Of a DNA stretch of 64,000 nt, positions 53,175 to 64,000 are shown one piece after another. Source of the DNA: Brevipalpus yothersi (taxonomy: Eukaryota; Arthropoda; Arachnida; Trombidiformes; Tenuipalpidae); NCBI GenBank assembly GCA_003956705.1, contig QZCP01000346.1, forward strand, positions 124,001 through 188,000, given 5' to 3'. Below the pieces are notes generated by a model that saw only the letters and a program-made list of their open reading frames with translations, made no database searches and was not told the DNA's origin. Each line of letters opens with the position of its first letter. The stretch's first letter is position 1. Both the position numbers and the translations under genes were made by a program.

Positions 53175-54221
53175 GGATCTTCTCTGAGCTCATAATGGTG
53201 ATTGAGATCGTCATCCATCTAATTCATAAATCAATTGGTTTGGAAATTTGAAAATAGAGAATAGCACGAATGATTTGGATCATCAAAAATTCATACAATC
53301 CTTAAGCCTTGCTCAAATAAGCTAATGCCTGCCGCTATAAGTCTCAATTTCAATGCAAAGAAGTCTATTAAGTTCTTCTTGATGTATTCTTTCAGATTAC
53401 CAATTTTTTGGGTTCCAATTTGAAATCCCAACCATTATAAAATCAATCACTCTAGCTTATGGAATGAATAGTTCAATACTAGTGATTGCTCAGCAACATC
53501 AGCATGAAGCGAGAGAAAATGACCTTTTACCATGTCATTAGTCTTCTCATTGGAGGAACAACCTTCAATCAGAAAGAGAAAAATTCTAGAATAATGTCGC
53601 CATACATGCATATTCTTTCATATGTAGTTTCAAGAGCTCAATCAGAATTGGGAATCGGTACGCTCGTCAAGACATCTCCAACTGAAAAGATAAAATCTTC
53701 ACAAAACAATCTCAAAATTCATTTATGAGTTTTATTTAATAGAAAATATCTAGATTGGCGTGTGTTGGAGTAGTCAATGATTGTCTTCGGAAAATCTAAA
53801 GATTGGGAAATTTTTTGTTATTAGTTATGAAAGAGTCCTTCATTCTGAAAGACATATTTTCCTCCGAAATTTTTTCAAACCATAATAATATAAGATGAAT
53901 TAGATGATCTTCATTTGAAGAATCAATTAATTTAATTGTTTCTTCAGTAAAATAACCTGAGACATGAGATAAGATTCTTTTCCCTGAAACTGAGTCCTCT
54001 CTATCTGTACTTGCTTAGATAATAGCCAAAATTTGAAAGCATTCAAAACGAAGACGTATCTGATCAATAATTTGAAAGAAAAAAACTTGATAACATTTAC
54101 CTTGTAGTGTATTGTATGGGCTATAGCTATTATAATTTCGTGTAGACTATCATCATTATAATTTTCATTAAGCCTAGTAAACTTTGAAAATGATCCTTGG
54201 GTTGATGCGACCAAAGAAAAT
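53175..54221. other. Shared intergenic region of two divergent receptors
   Basis: The two receptor genes are transcribed outward from this 1.05-kb stretch, so both promoters should be here. ORFs inside (80 codons at 53486, 95 codons minus at 53927) show no domain. Confidence 0.5.
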
Positions 54222-55762
54222 ATGAATTTTTCAATCGTTTTCCATCAAAATGCTCACAATGCAAAAAAAAATCTCAAACTAAGATTTTATCATTCAATCA
54301 GCATTCTCCATATAAGAGCAATGAATGAATTAGAACTTATGTTCAAATGTCTACAATACTTTTTCTCCTCGTTTAGATCTTTCAGTGGGCACAATTCCGG
54401 AAAATCTTGTGATTACGATGTATCTATCGAAATGAAACATAATGGATTGATATTTCGGAGTTTCCATGAGCCTAAACATGATCCAGTTTCTTTTCGAATT
54501 ATGTGCTTTCTGTATTATGGAACATTTCTAGAACTCTTACGAATCCTGGTTATGAGTATTTTTTTGGATATACAATCTTCATTGTATTTATGTGACCAAA
54601 GTATTGTGATTCCGCAGTATAAATGGGCATCTATCACGTTACTAGTTCAGTATAAAGTGTTATTTTGCTATTATCATTGGACAATGAAAAATGCGTGCGA
54701 AAATTTGAACCAACTTAAATGGTTCAGAGTTTATCAACAGAATCGACTTGAGAGTGATCTGAAATATATTTCAAACTGCAAATGGAATGAGTTTCGTAAA
54801 AAACAGAATCAAATATATCAGATTTGCTATGGCTTCTTTAAAGTTCTGGTTCCCCTGATCTTGTTTCCATTTTCACTTTCGCCGCTCTTCTTTTATCAAG
54901 GCAAATGCCATGTATCAACATGGTTTACATGTCTATGGAGTGCGATTCATCTCATGTGTTGCTTTTCCACCGCAAATTCAATCGCCTTCATGCCCGCAAG
55001 TTTCAATCATATTCTTAGATATCGTCTGGATAGAATTTTGGAGCTAATAGAAACTGCAGAGTGTAAAAATCAGCTCAATGAGGCATCTATCCTCAGCATA
55101 TCTATGTCTTACCTGAATGTGTATAGAGACTTCGATAATTCACGAAAAATATTGTGCCGATTAATTGGCTCATTTTTTGTGGGTATATTCAGTATTATGC
55201 TCAATTTTTATTTCCTATCCTTAACCACGGATGGGGTTCTGATGGTACAAACTCTCATGCTATTTGCTTGTTGTATACTCACAATTTTTTGGGTTGGTAT
55301 AGTCGTGGTCCATATCAGCTCGACAAAAGTACGGTGGTACAATCCAAAGATCTATCGGGCTTGACTCTAGATTGATCATAACTGAGCGAAAACTTTTTGT
55401 CTATTTCAGGGTGAAAAACTACAGAAAAAATTCATCAAAATACTGATTGAAACATCATTGAAGCCAGAAATCAGAACAAATCTATGTGAACTCTGGCAAA
55501 TGATGATTGATAGACCAATAATATACGGATGTTTCGATGTATTCCGACTAACTTCACTCAATGTGCTGAAAGTAAGTTTCTCCCGAGAAAAACTGTACAT
55601 TAACTGAACAAACCAAAAGTTTTCAAGAATTGAAACTGATAGAACATTTTAGAATATTTTTTTATCCAGTTTTCTCTATCAAATTTCGTTCTATCTCTCA
55701 AGTTCTATCAAGAAGCTGCCGCTTGGATGATGCTCTTGGCCACTTCTCTAAAGAAAAGATGA
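54222..55762 (+). CDS. Gustatory-type chemoreceptor (seven-helix), three exons, copy 2
   Basis: Exons are 54222-55328, 55410-55571 and 55703-55762, giving 442 residues. Exon 2 (162 nt) and exon 3 (60 nt) are the same length as in copy 1, which fixed the splice sites. The exon 3 acceptor at 55702 was chosen over an earlier one near 55668 because it reproduces the FYQEAAAWMMLLATSLKK end of copy 1. The first donor is a weak GTACGG. About seven hydrophobic helices are visible, and segments such as RVYQQNRLESDLKYI and SYLNVYRDFDNSRKILC match copy 1. A chemosensory role is inferred from family resemblance. Confidence 0.75.
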
Positions 55763-56467
55763 AATGGATTTTGAATTATCATTCAAGTAATTCAAGTATG
55801 AATTCTGATCTAAATAACAGAAAAGTGATCTGAAAGGTACGACAAGATTCTATCTTACAAAAAATTGATTTTTCAGATTGCTAGAAGCTCCAGCTATTCC
55901 AAGGATAAGAATCAGGAACCTTGAAAGATCTGTTTGGGAATCTGTACATACATTCTCAATCAAAAATCGACTTTTGGGCTCAATCATCCTCTTAATCAGG
56001 ATCATTAACTCCCGATCGATGGTTTATACTGATCTCAAAAGTCGCAATAAATATATTTCAAGCTATCTTATCAAATTTATTTAATTCAATTGACCTATTC
56101 GAAGAGATTTTGAATCTATATTCGATTGTTCAATTAGAGACATGATGATGGATCAAGATGATGTTCTCTACAACTAATCAATACTATTAGAACTATACAG
56201 CTCGCCAGAGGCCTCCATCGTGATCTGATCAATAGTTTCATGATGGAAGCAGCATCATTGACCGGACAAGACTCACTTAGAATGAATATCTCACTCAAAT
56301 AGCCTCAACGATCTGTACACTTGATCAAAATGAACTTTTCGAGTCCAATAGAATCGTCAATCAATCCTGCCTGCATAGTATAGTAGTAAAAATAGTATTC
56401 TATCCGTTCATTGAATAATTTTCGCGAATTAAAACTTTTTATTCGGTTGTTTTGCAATGTCAAAAAG
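55763..56467. other. Intergenic, upstream of the guanylate cyclase gene
   Basis: No supported gene. Short ORFs at 55630 and 55878 are shadows or chance. The promoter or an upstream untranslated exon of the guanylate cyclase may lie here. Confidence 0.4.
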
Positions 56468-59400
56468 ATGACTAATTCGATCAGAATATTCATAGATTTA
56501 CAAAAAGAAAACTATCAAAAAGTGTTTATAAAAATGTTTTTATTCTTTAAAATTGGCTTATTGCTTGTGATTCTATTGTGTCTTCCACACAATATATTAT
56601 GTTCCTGTGATTGTCATCCTCATGCTCACCACAAAGTCAACAACAGTTTGACACTTGGATTCTTGAGCACATTGTCCAGAGGACAATTGGGAATTCGAAT
56701 TGCCGGTGCTATCCCATTAGCGATTGATGGTATCAACAAGTGAGTTTCTATTATTTTGAATCAAAGTTATAGTTGCGATATGAATGGTAAACAGAAAAGT
56801 AACCAAGACTTCGTTGAATTGCCTTCATCAAAATGTTTTTCCAGAGATCCCGACTTACTACCGAATCATACACTCAAATTTATACCGATGGATGCTGGGA
56901 TGCCTGATACAGCTGATTCGATACGTCAAATGACCGATATGAAAGAGCATGGAGTTATTGGTTTTATTGGTCCAGAGAATAGCTGTGATTCAGAAGCTTT
57001 GGTTGCCTCCGCTTGGAACATGCCAATGATCACCTATGTAAGTTGATTAAGTTTTTTTCTCAAAAAGAGTCAATGTTTCAGGACAGAAATGAGAAATTGA
57101 AGCTTGAAGTTAACTAAACTGTTTTGAAGAGATTTCAAGCCGATTTATGACGATTTTGACGCTTAATCGAAACCAAATACTGTAAAAACTTGTGTTTATT
57201 GCTTCTTCTAGCTATTGAAGTATTATAAACACCGAAAAAGTGTTTGATAGAGCTTTTCGATAGCTCTTCTCCAAGTTTTAAACCCTTTTTTTAATATCTA
57301 ATTCAGAGAATTTGAAAACTTTCAGACTTCGAGTATGGTATTATAATGTGCGAATTTTTTTCATTCTAATGCCTGTAAACACAATATGAATGCATCTAGT
57401 TGTCTAGGGCCCAATATAAACACGGAAGATGCAATTTTCTAGTTCAAATTTTGAATTCCATAATCTCTCCCGGTTGAAATTCACGTCTCAAAGTGAAAAC
57501 ATTTAATATTACTGTTTTACAAAGCTTTTTCTGTTTCATGATTTGATGATTGAACTGATCGAATGTCTCTATTCTCATAGAAATGTGCTGATCGGACTGT
57601 GTCCAATAAATCTGTATACACAACATTCGCTCGGACACTTCCTCCAGGATCAAAAGTGTCCAAATCACTTATCGCTCTTCTTAAACATTTCATGTGGAAT
57701 AAGGTAAGCCAACAATGGTTTCTCAAATTTGCCATTAAAATCCTCACGTTCTCTGAATTTGTTCTACCCAATTTTGTGAAATTCTGAGGGAACAATTGCT
57801 CTTTGTTCGTTATATTATTGTTCGTTTGCTATATTGACTTCTCCAGTCTGTGGTCATTGTCTCAAAATGCTAGAATGTCAGTATTGGGACAAGATAACTG
57901 GATTTTTTCATCTTCTTTTTTCTCACATCTCACATACACACATTCATATATATATATGGAATGATGGAGAGTTTTTCTTTCTCCTTCTTTTGGTGATTTG
58001 TTTCACCAGATCATCTCTTGAGAATTACACAGATCCATAAAAGAAGTGTGGATAGAATGAAGAGAGAGAGAGAAAGAAAGACATGAACTATCTTGGAATG
58101 ATCTCCCTCAGCAACATTAGGCTATAGATGCTCAATGTTCTAGCTCCATTCCAAAGACTAAGGAACCCTGAGATAGTTCGAGCCCTTTGAAGTTTGATGA
58201 ACACAGTGCACAAATTACATGTCACAATCACATACAGAAAAAGAGCATCTTATGCTCAATAGTAATAAGTCACCAAAGAAATCATCAAGAAAGAAAGAAA
58301 GAGAGAGAGAGAAAGAGGGAGTAACTTTATTCTCGGATATTGCTTAAACGTTTGGAAAGCGGATAAAACTAACGGTTCTTTGGGTATACAAGAATAAGAG
58401 GAGAAAAAAGTATTATAGATCATTAGGATACATCAATTCCAGTAGCTTGCAAGTTTTTTTCTCTTTTTTGGCTGCTTTTTTCAATTTTGACTTAGGCTTT
58501 ACATGATATTAGCTTTATTAGAGCTTTTTTACGAGAGATCTGATATCACAATCGTGGGCGACTTGAGACCCATTGCGTAAAGAATTTTCCGGAGGATCAT
58601 GAATTTAAAGATTTCCTCGAGAATTCTCACTTAATTTTCTCCATCTCATTGAAATCTTCGGTCCTTTTTTTGTCTTCCCTTTGTACTACAGGTTGTACTT
58701 GTTGTGAACAAAAATCCTACAGATCGGCAAGTTGAAGAAGCGTTTGTCGAATTGGCCAAAGAACATGATATTCAGATTAATCAAACCTACTATTTGCCTT
58801 CTCTATATTTGTCAAAAGATAGTAAAATATTGAAAGACATAATCACGGATAGTTATGACAAAACTCGAAGTAAGTGCAACAATCATCATCATATTTATTC
58901 ATTGACTTGAATACAATAAGATTCATATCATAGGGATATAGTCATGCTGTGAGGAATACATAAAGAAATACTTGCTTTGTTGATTTTTCTTTTATTCTAT
59001 GTCTCTCTATATTTTCGAATGAATTGAACAAGGTACAGAAACAGAAATAGCAGTAATAGCATCAATACAGATATTGCTACTATTCACTTACAGCTCTTGA
59101 TACACTTTTCCATGAATAATTCATGTGAATCAAAAGCTATCAATTGTGGACACTTGTTGATTGAATTGATGGAATCAACAAGCCCCATTGAATTGCATTA
59201 TGTTGATAACTATTCTAAATTTTTGTTCAACTCCTTACATGATCAAGTTCCTCTATCCTGCCAAGAGAAAACTCAGATATACAGTTAATTCCATCTTTTC
59301 CATTTCAATCAACAGTATATGTTTTACTATCGGACATCGAAGCGGTGGCTGATTTTGCTATAATTATGCAAAATCAAGGTCTACTTTCGTCTGGTAATTA

Positions 59401-61407
59401 TGTGATCATATCTATAGAAGATGAAGAAGTGTACACACCAACCAAAACACGTCAATATTTTCCACATCTTTTCGATACACATCTGTACGCTGATTTTGAT
59501 TCCAACAAATTGTTTCCATTTCGAGCTGTTCTAATGGTCACACCAAGTGCTCCAGTTAATCCAAACTATGATGGATTCAAGAAAGAAGTAAATCTTCGCA
59601 ATAGCCGAAAACCGTTCAAAATTCCTGGCAATCCACACATTGAAACTGATGTGAGTACTTATTGCTCTATTTTTGAAGTGGATTAGCGAGTTATATCATC
59701 AACTTCACGTTATCGATCTTTCATGACCAGATCTTTTTAGCCTATTCAATCTATCTGAACGCATGATATCCACTCAGCCCACATCCTTAAGCTGTGAAAT
59801 CTGATGGGTTGTTGGGTTAATCATAATATTCAATAGTGTGACTAGTGGTGATTGTCAACGACACGAAACGTGGATACACGTTCTTGTTGGATGTTAATTG
59901 TCAATCTCAACTAATCAATTGATAGCCTATTAGCTCATATTTGAGAGAGTTTTCCAGTTTTTATGAGGTTTCAAATTTCATATCCGTTATCCTCGCTCAT
60001 TAGTGGGCTCGGAATTCGTAAAAAGATGTGATTGAAGGTCTCTGGGTTCAATGAACATTCAAATAATTGACTAGCCTCAACAATATTTTCCTAAAATAAT
60101 AATTTCACTGTATTTGGGATAATTCAAATTCCTGAAGAGAATTTGACCTTCAATCTTTACCACAGTGAACTTGAATTATTCAATGGAAATTTTTCCCTAC
60201 TCTAAGGATAGATATGCTATTGCAAATGTTAATGACTGCGGCACGTTCTTTATGTCAAAACAATCCCATGTGCAATTCGCTGGGAAAATATTTCCCATAG
60301 TCACCCACTTTCCCAATTCCAAGAAAAACCTTGGATTTTTTTTTCTCACGCTTTCTTTACATCTAATAAATTCTTGCCACATAGGTTCCCATATACGCTG
60401 GATTAGCTTATGATGCGGTGAAAATTTACGCAATTGCACTGCACCGGATAATCCAAGAAAATGGTGACTACACAAATGGCACGTTGGTTTTGGAGTACAT
60501 TAAAAATCTTCAATACGAAAGTGAGTAATCTTGATTCCTACGAATTCTTGTATCTAATATATGCATAATTTGTGAAAGTCAGAGGGTGAGAGTGGAGTAG
60601 CAAGATTATTCTTTGTACCATGTGAGCATCGAAAGTTGATATTCCAATGTGACTGATGATCCCAAAGAATCTCCTTAGCAGTGCATTTTTATCACTCATC
60701 AGTTATCATCCTCTTATCGTGTATACATATTACGACATCTCGATTGTAGCTGTGAAGATTCCACGCTACACGGAAGTGATACATTCATCTCTTATTATGA
60801 TCATAAATCGTACGATTTTGCAATACGATTCTATGAATAGCTTTCGGTACTTGCTTTTCTGATGAACTTGCAAGCTACCAGAGAGAGAATTCTTGGGGAC
60901 CAAAACCACTACAAATCACATGATGAAAAAAACATACCATATGATTGCAGCTTAGTATGACATTTTGATATCTTCCATCATCGCCATGAGACTGTTGTAG
61001 GTGTCAAAAATAAGATCAAGGCAAGATTAAGTGATGATCATGGTTGAAGTGGGATGACAAATCCATCTCTCAGCATCTCTCTCTTTCTGTTCAGTCAATG
61101 CAACATATTTCAAATCATCTATGGTTGGTATTTGACAATTGACATTACCCACATGAGCCGAAGAGAGAGAGAGAGAGAGAGCTGTGAATGTTGGTGACTA
61201 AAAATATATTGTCCAGAATAGGGAGTGAATAATTATCATGCATATGGGAATGAAATGTGAATTGACGTAATCCTAGAAAAAAGAAGAGGAAGAAAAAGAA
61301 AGATGAATAAGCAAATGATTACATGAACCTGTTACGTATCGAATCAATCTGATGATGACAAACGCATACATGAAGTGTCTCTGATTGACCAGAATGATGA
61401 TCCCATG

Positions 61408-61468
<61 letters not shown>

Positions 61469-63020
61469 AACTATGCCACAGGTATTCTTGGATTTAGTGT
61501 TAATATTGATGAGAATGGTGATGCTGAAGGTAATTTCACTCTACTTGCTCTAATGGACAAGCCTAACAACAATGGAAGCAATTGGATTAATAAAAGCATG
61601 CAGCCTGTCGGCAGATTTGCACATCAACATAATAATGGTCTTCCGGTAATATTAATGCAAATTTTTTACCATATACTCTATCTCTTCCTCTTTCCTATGT
61701 GAGAGAGTGAAAGAAAGTGTATATCACTTTAGGAACTCTATCTGAGGATGATATTCATTTATCATCTTTCTCCCTTGATCAGTCTTTGAAATTAGAGCAT
61801 CGAATTGATTGGATTGGAGGTCGACCACCAGCCAGTGAACCCGATTGTGGTTTCGATGGTGAAAAGTGTATTCGAAAGCCGAGCTGGGGAATAATTATCA
61901 GTGTATCTGTGGTAACAAGTATCATGCTAGTTCTATTCATCATAGCATTCAGGTAATATATATACGCACACATTTTTATGTGTACAAAATTGATAGCTAG
62001 AGGACCTGGGCAAACATATCGCTTTCTATGGCTTAATGAGTCTCCAAGATTTTGACTATTGAATGTTTCTTTTTTTCTCACTTTTTTTCTTTCCTTACAG
62101 ACATTATCGATATGAGCATAAACTTGCCTGTCTTCTATGGAAAGTGGACATGAAAGAGCTGATATTGCTCAGAACCAATTCAGAGTATACTCTACAGAAC
62201 TTGCGAAACACTATCAATGTTAGTATATGGATGATGGACTTTTTTTCTCGAAAAAAGAGAGAGAGAGAGAGAGAGAGAGAAAGAAAGAATCACACATCTT
62301 ACACTTATAACATTCTTATATGGCTTTCAATATTGACCTTTACTTTTTTATCTTCTTCTCCAAAGTTTCATGGAATCGATGCTGGACGATTTTCAGCATT
62401 CATATCAGCTCATCATGGTACAAATCGAAGTAAATCAGATACTAACGAAAGTATGGATGGAGAATTTGATGAAATATTCAACAATGGAGTTGGATTTTGT
62501 AAAGGAAATGTTGTGTTCATAAAACGAATCTATAAGCGAAATATTGATTTAACTCGAGCTGTTCGGAAGGAACTGATCCAGGTAAGCGGAAATTTTCCTA
62601 TCGCCTCACATACTTCACATTTATTTCCAAAAAGTAGAGAAACCATGTTAGTGATGTTAGTGATAATGATATTTTCATGGATCAAGTTCAAACATTTTTC
62701 CAGTCTAAGAATAAATCGGAACCATGTCTTTTCCTGCAGCCATCTCATGCTATTCATAGATAGTGTAAATTTTTTGATGGTCAATAGACGATCAAACATG
62801 ACCATAAGTAGATCATCATCAAGGTCGAGCACATCAAGCATCCAGGCGATGCTTGGAATCGAAGTTCCTAACTCAAGAATACCTTTATTCTATCTCTTCT
62901 CTCTCCCCCGGACAGATTCGAGAGATGAGACACGAAAACATCAATCCATTTATTGGTGCCTGTGTGGATGCGCCTAACGTTGCCATACTCAAATTATACT
63001 GTGCTCGTGGAAGTCTTGAG
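56468..63020 (+). CDS. Receptor guanylate cyclase (natriuretic-peptide-receptor-like), first eleven exons, 3' truncated by window
   Basis: Exons read as 56468-56739, 56845-57037, 57581-57703, 58692-58869, 59316-59650, 60385-60520, 61482-61645, 61714-61952, 62101-62218, 62366-62581 and 62916-63020. All phases agree. The likely start for secretion is the second Met at 56534, which opens a signal peptide (MFLFFKIGLLLVILLCLP). Exons 1-7 form an extracellular ANF-receptor-type ligand domain (LSTLSRGQLGIRIAGAIPLA, GVIGFIGPENSCDS). Exon 8 holds DWIGGRPPASEPDCGFDGEKC, then a single transmembrane helix. Exons 9-11 begin the intracellular kinase-homology domain (KELIQ, IREMRHENINPFIGAC, YCARGSLE). The cyclase domain should follow beyond 64000. 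The family makes cGMP in response to peptide or other ligands. Exon 8 could instead begin at 61733, but only 61714 keeps phase. Confidence 0.88.
61416..61465. repeat. CT microsatellite just upstream of a guanylate cyclase splice acceptor
   Basis: Twenty-five CT units end 16 bases before the AG of exon 7 (61480-61481). In the pre-mRNA this is a pure CU tract in the place of the polypyrimidine tract. A further GA-rich tract lies at 61164-61182 in the same intron, and another at 62258-62281 in the intron before exon 10. Confidence 0.9.
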
Positions 63021-64000
63021 GTAAATTGAGAAGTTCATTCAGATTCTTTTTCCAACAAATTCTTTACTACTCACTTACTCATGAAATACCGTTAAATCTT
63101 AAACCTTCACTTTTGGAGCTTTTGTATTACTGCTACCCACACATACACTTACATACATACATACGTACACACATTGTCTTTTTTGAGCACAAGATCATTG
63201 ACCATGGAAGCAAGCTGTAAAAAGCCTTTGTACGCCTTGAGTCGAGATTAGCGTGACATTTGAAGAGCAAATTAATCAATATTCATTGACTAATACTGTT
63301 TGAGAGGTGATTCACCCTCTGATTGACTCTGATTATGCATGATGAGTGATGATGAACCAAGTGATTTTAGATAGATATATACTTACACACACACATACAT
63401 GTGATTATGTGGTGTAATCACAAATGAAATTATTCCCTCTTTCTCTCCAGTTTAACGCCTTTCTTTACTTACACTTCATTTCATTATGAATTCAAAAAAA
63501 GTACATCACGAATCAGTGTAATTGGTGTGATTGAGCATACATGTATGCTCTTGTGTGAATTATGATTATCTGTGAGTGTGAGCACAATTAATAGAGTGTA
63601 AAATTTTGATACACTATCATTCATGATCAATTGGGAGAGAGGAGAAGAGATAGAGATGAGATGAGCAGAAATACAGAATACAGAATTGACAATAGAATTT
63701 TCAATAGCCTTTTTGCTGAACACAAATTAGATCAACCCAATCAAGTTCTGTAAACTCTTTCACTCTCATCTCTATTCTTGACTCTTTCTCTTCTCCATTT
63801 GTTGCCCATGAACCTTATTCCAATGTACGAGGTGACCAGTCAGTATTGATCATGAATCATTCAGCTAATCGTCCAGAAAGATACAAAGAAATTAAGGCAA
63901 AATTGAGTGTGTGCATGTGTGTGTGTGTGTATGTGTGTGCATCAAATTAACTTGATTAGAATAGGATGGAATGAATAGTATAGAACCAGCAATGATGATC
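63021..64000. other. Intron of the guanylate cyclase gene, to window end
   Basis: GTAAAT opens an intron after exon 11. No continuation of the kinase-homology domain was seen before 64000. The stretch holds short ACAC/GTGT runs (63120-63180, 63390-63400 and 63910-63935) and no other gene. Confidence 0.6.

Noticed and set aside
59097..59288. 63-codon ORF in the intron between guanylate cyclase exons 4 and 5
   Set aside because: Exons 4 and 5 join in phase without it, and it has no similarity to the ligand-binding domain. It could only be an alternative exon.
59990..60060. tRNA-like B box GGTTCAATGAAC
   Set aside because: No A box at a proper distance and no cloverleaf could be folded.
60165..60413. 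82-codon ORF after a CCACAG site before guanylate cyclase exon 6
   Set aside because: The acceptor-like site is followed by TGA in the required phase; exons 5 and 6 join correctly without it.
61273..61470. Minus-strand ORF with Arg-Glu repeat
   Set aside because: Microsatellite inside a guanylate cyclase intron.

Overview
The window looks like a nuclear scaffold of a chelicerate, most likely a plant-feeding mite close to the spider mites. The reasons are: (TTAGG)n arthropod telomere-type repeats; AT-rich DNA with short introns (about 70-130 nt in most genes); several intronless ABCH half-transporters, a class known to be expanded in spider mites; a pair of divergent seven-helix receptors of the mite gustatory type; two tandem P450 genes; and interleaved NRF-type acyltransferase genes. 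The species assignment is inference only.

Left end (1-14043). After a partial minus-strand gene with an 11-residue repeat and a 93-base assembly gap comes the most unusual part of the window: a non-LTR retrotransposon of about 11.8 kb (2051-13865). It sits between CCTAA repeats on the left and a 22-nt poly(A) directly followed by CCTAA repeats on the right, the arrangement expected of a TRAS-like telomere-repeat-specific element. It has a gag-like ORF1 (coiled coil and zinc knuckles) and an ORF2 with APE endonuclease, reverse transcriptase and RNase H. Three further ORFs (ORF3, ORF4, ORF5) lie downstream of ORF2, and each ends with a single C2H2/C2HC-like finger followed by a basic, Trp-containing tail. 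A 12-mer, GTAACCACAAAA, or its complement occurs 15 times exactly and about 9 more times with one to three changes across the element. It is found in coding and non-coding DNA, in both orientations and in different reading frames, and a cluster of seven copies is spaced 21-24 bp apart. I regard the combination of telomeric LINE, resident motif and private finger-protein family as the likely undescribed system here.

Middle (15.8-43 kb). Two tandem minus-strand P450 genes share the same three-exon structure. A small secreted protein follows, then a cluster in which four ABCH transporters alternate with two intact four-exon NRF/acyltransferase-3 genes and several broken NRF copies. Two of the ABCH genes, with their upstream DNA and an adjacent NRF pseudogene, form a large inverted duplication (arms about 30212-33316 and 36948-40150) around NRF gene B. 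ABCH proteins are associated in arthropods with lipid transport to the cuticle, and NRF-6 of C. elegans with lipid and drug uptake, so a shared lipid-handling role is possible but unproven.

Right (43-64 kb). This part holds a C2H2 protein gene whose finger resembles that of retrotransposon ORF4, a three-exon secreted group III phospholipase A2, a gene-poor stretch with an orphan 200-residue ORF, a head-to-head pair of gustatory-type receptors with identical exon structure, and the first eleven exons of a receptor guanylate cyclase that runs off the window. Exon borders were placed by hand from GT/AG sites, reading phase and comparison between paralogues in the window.
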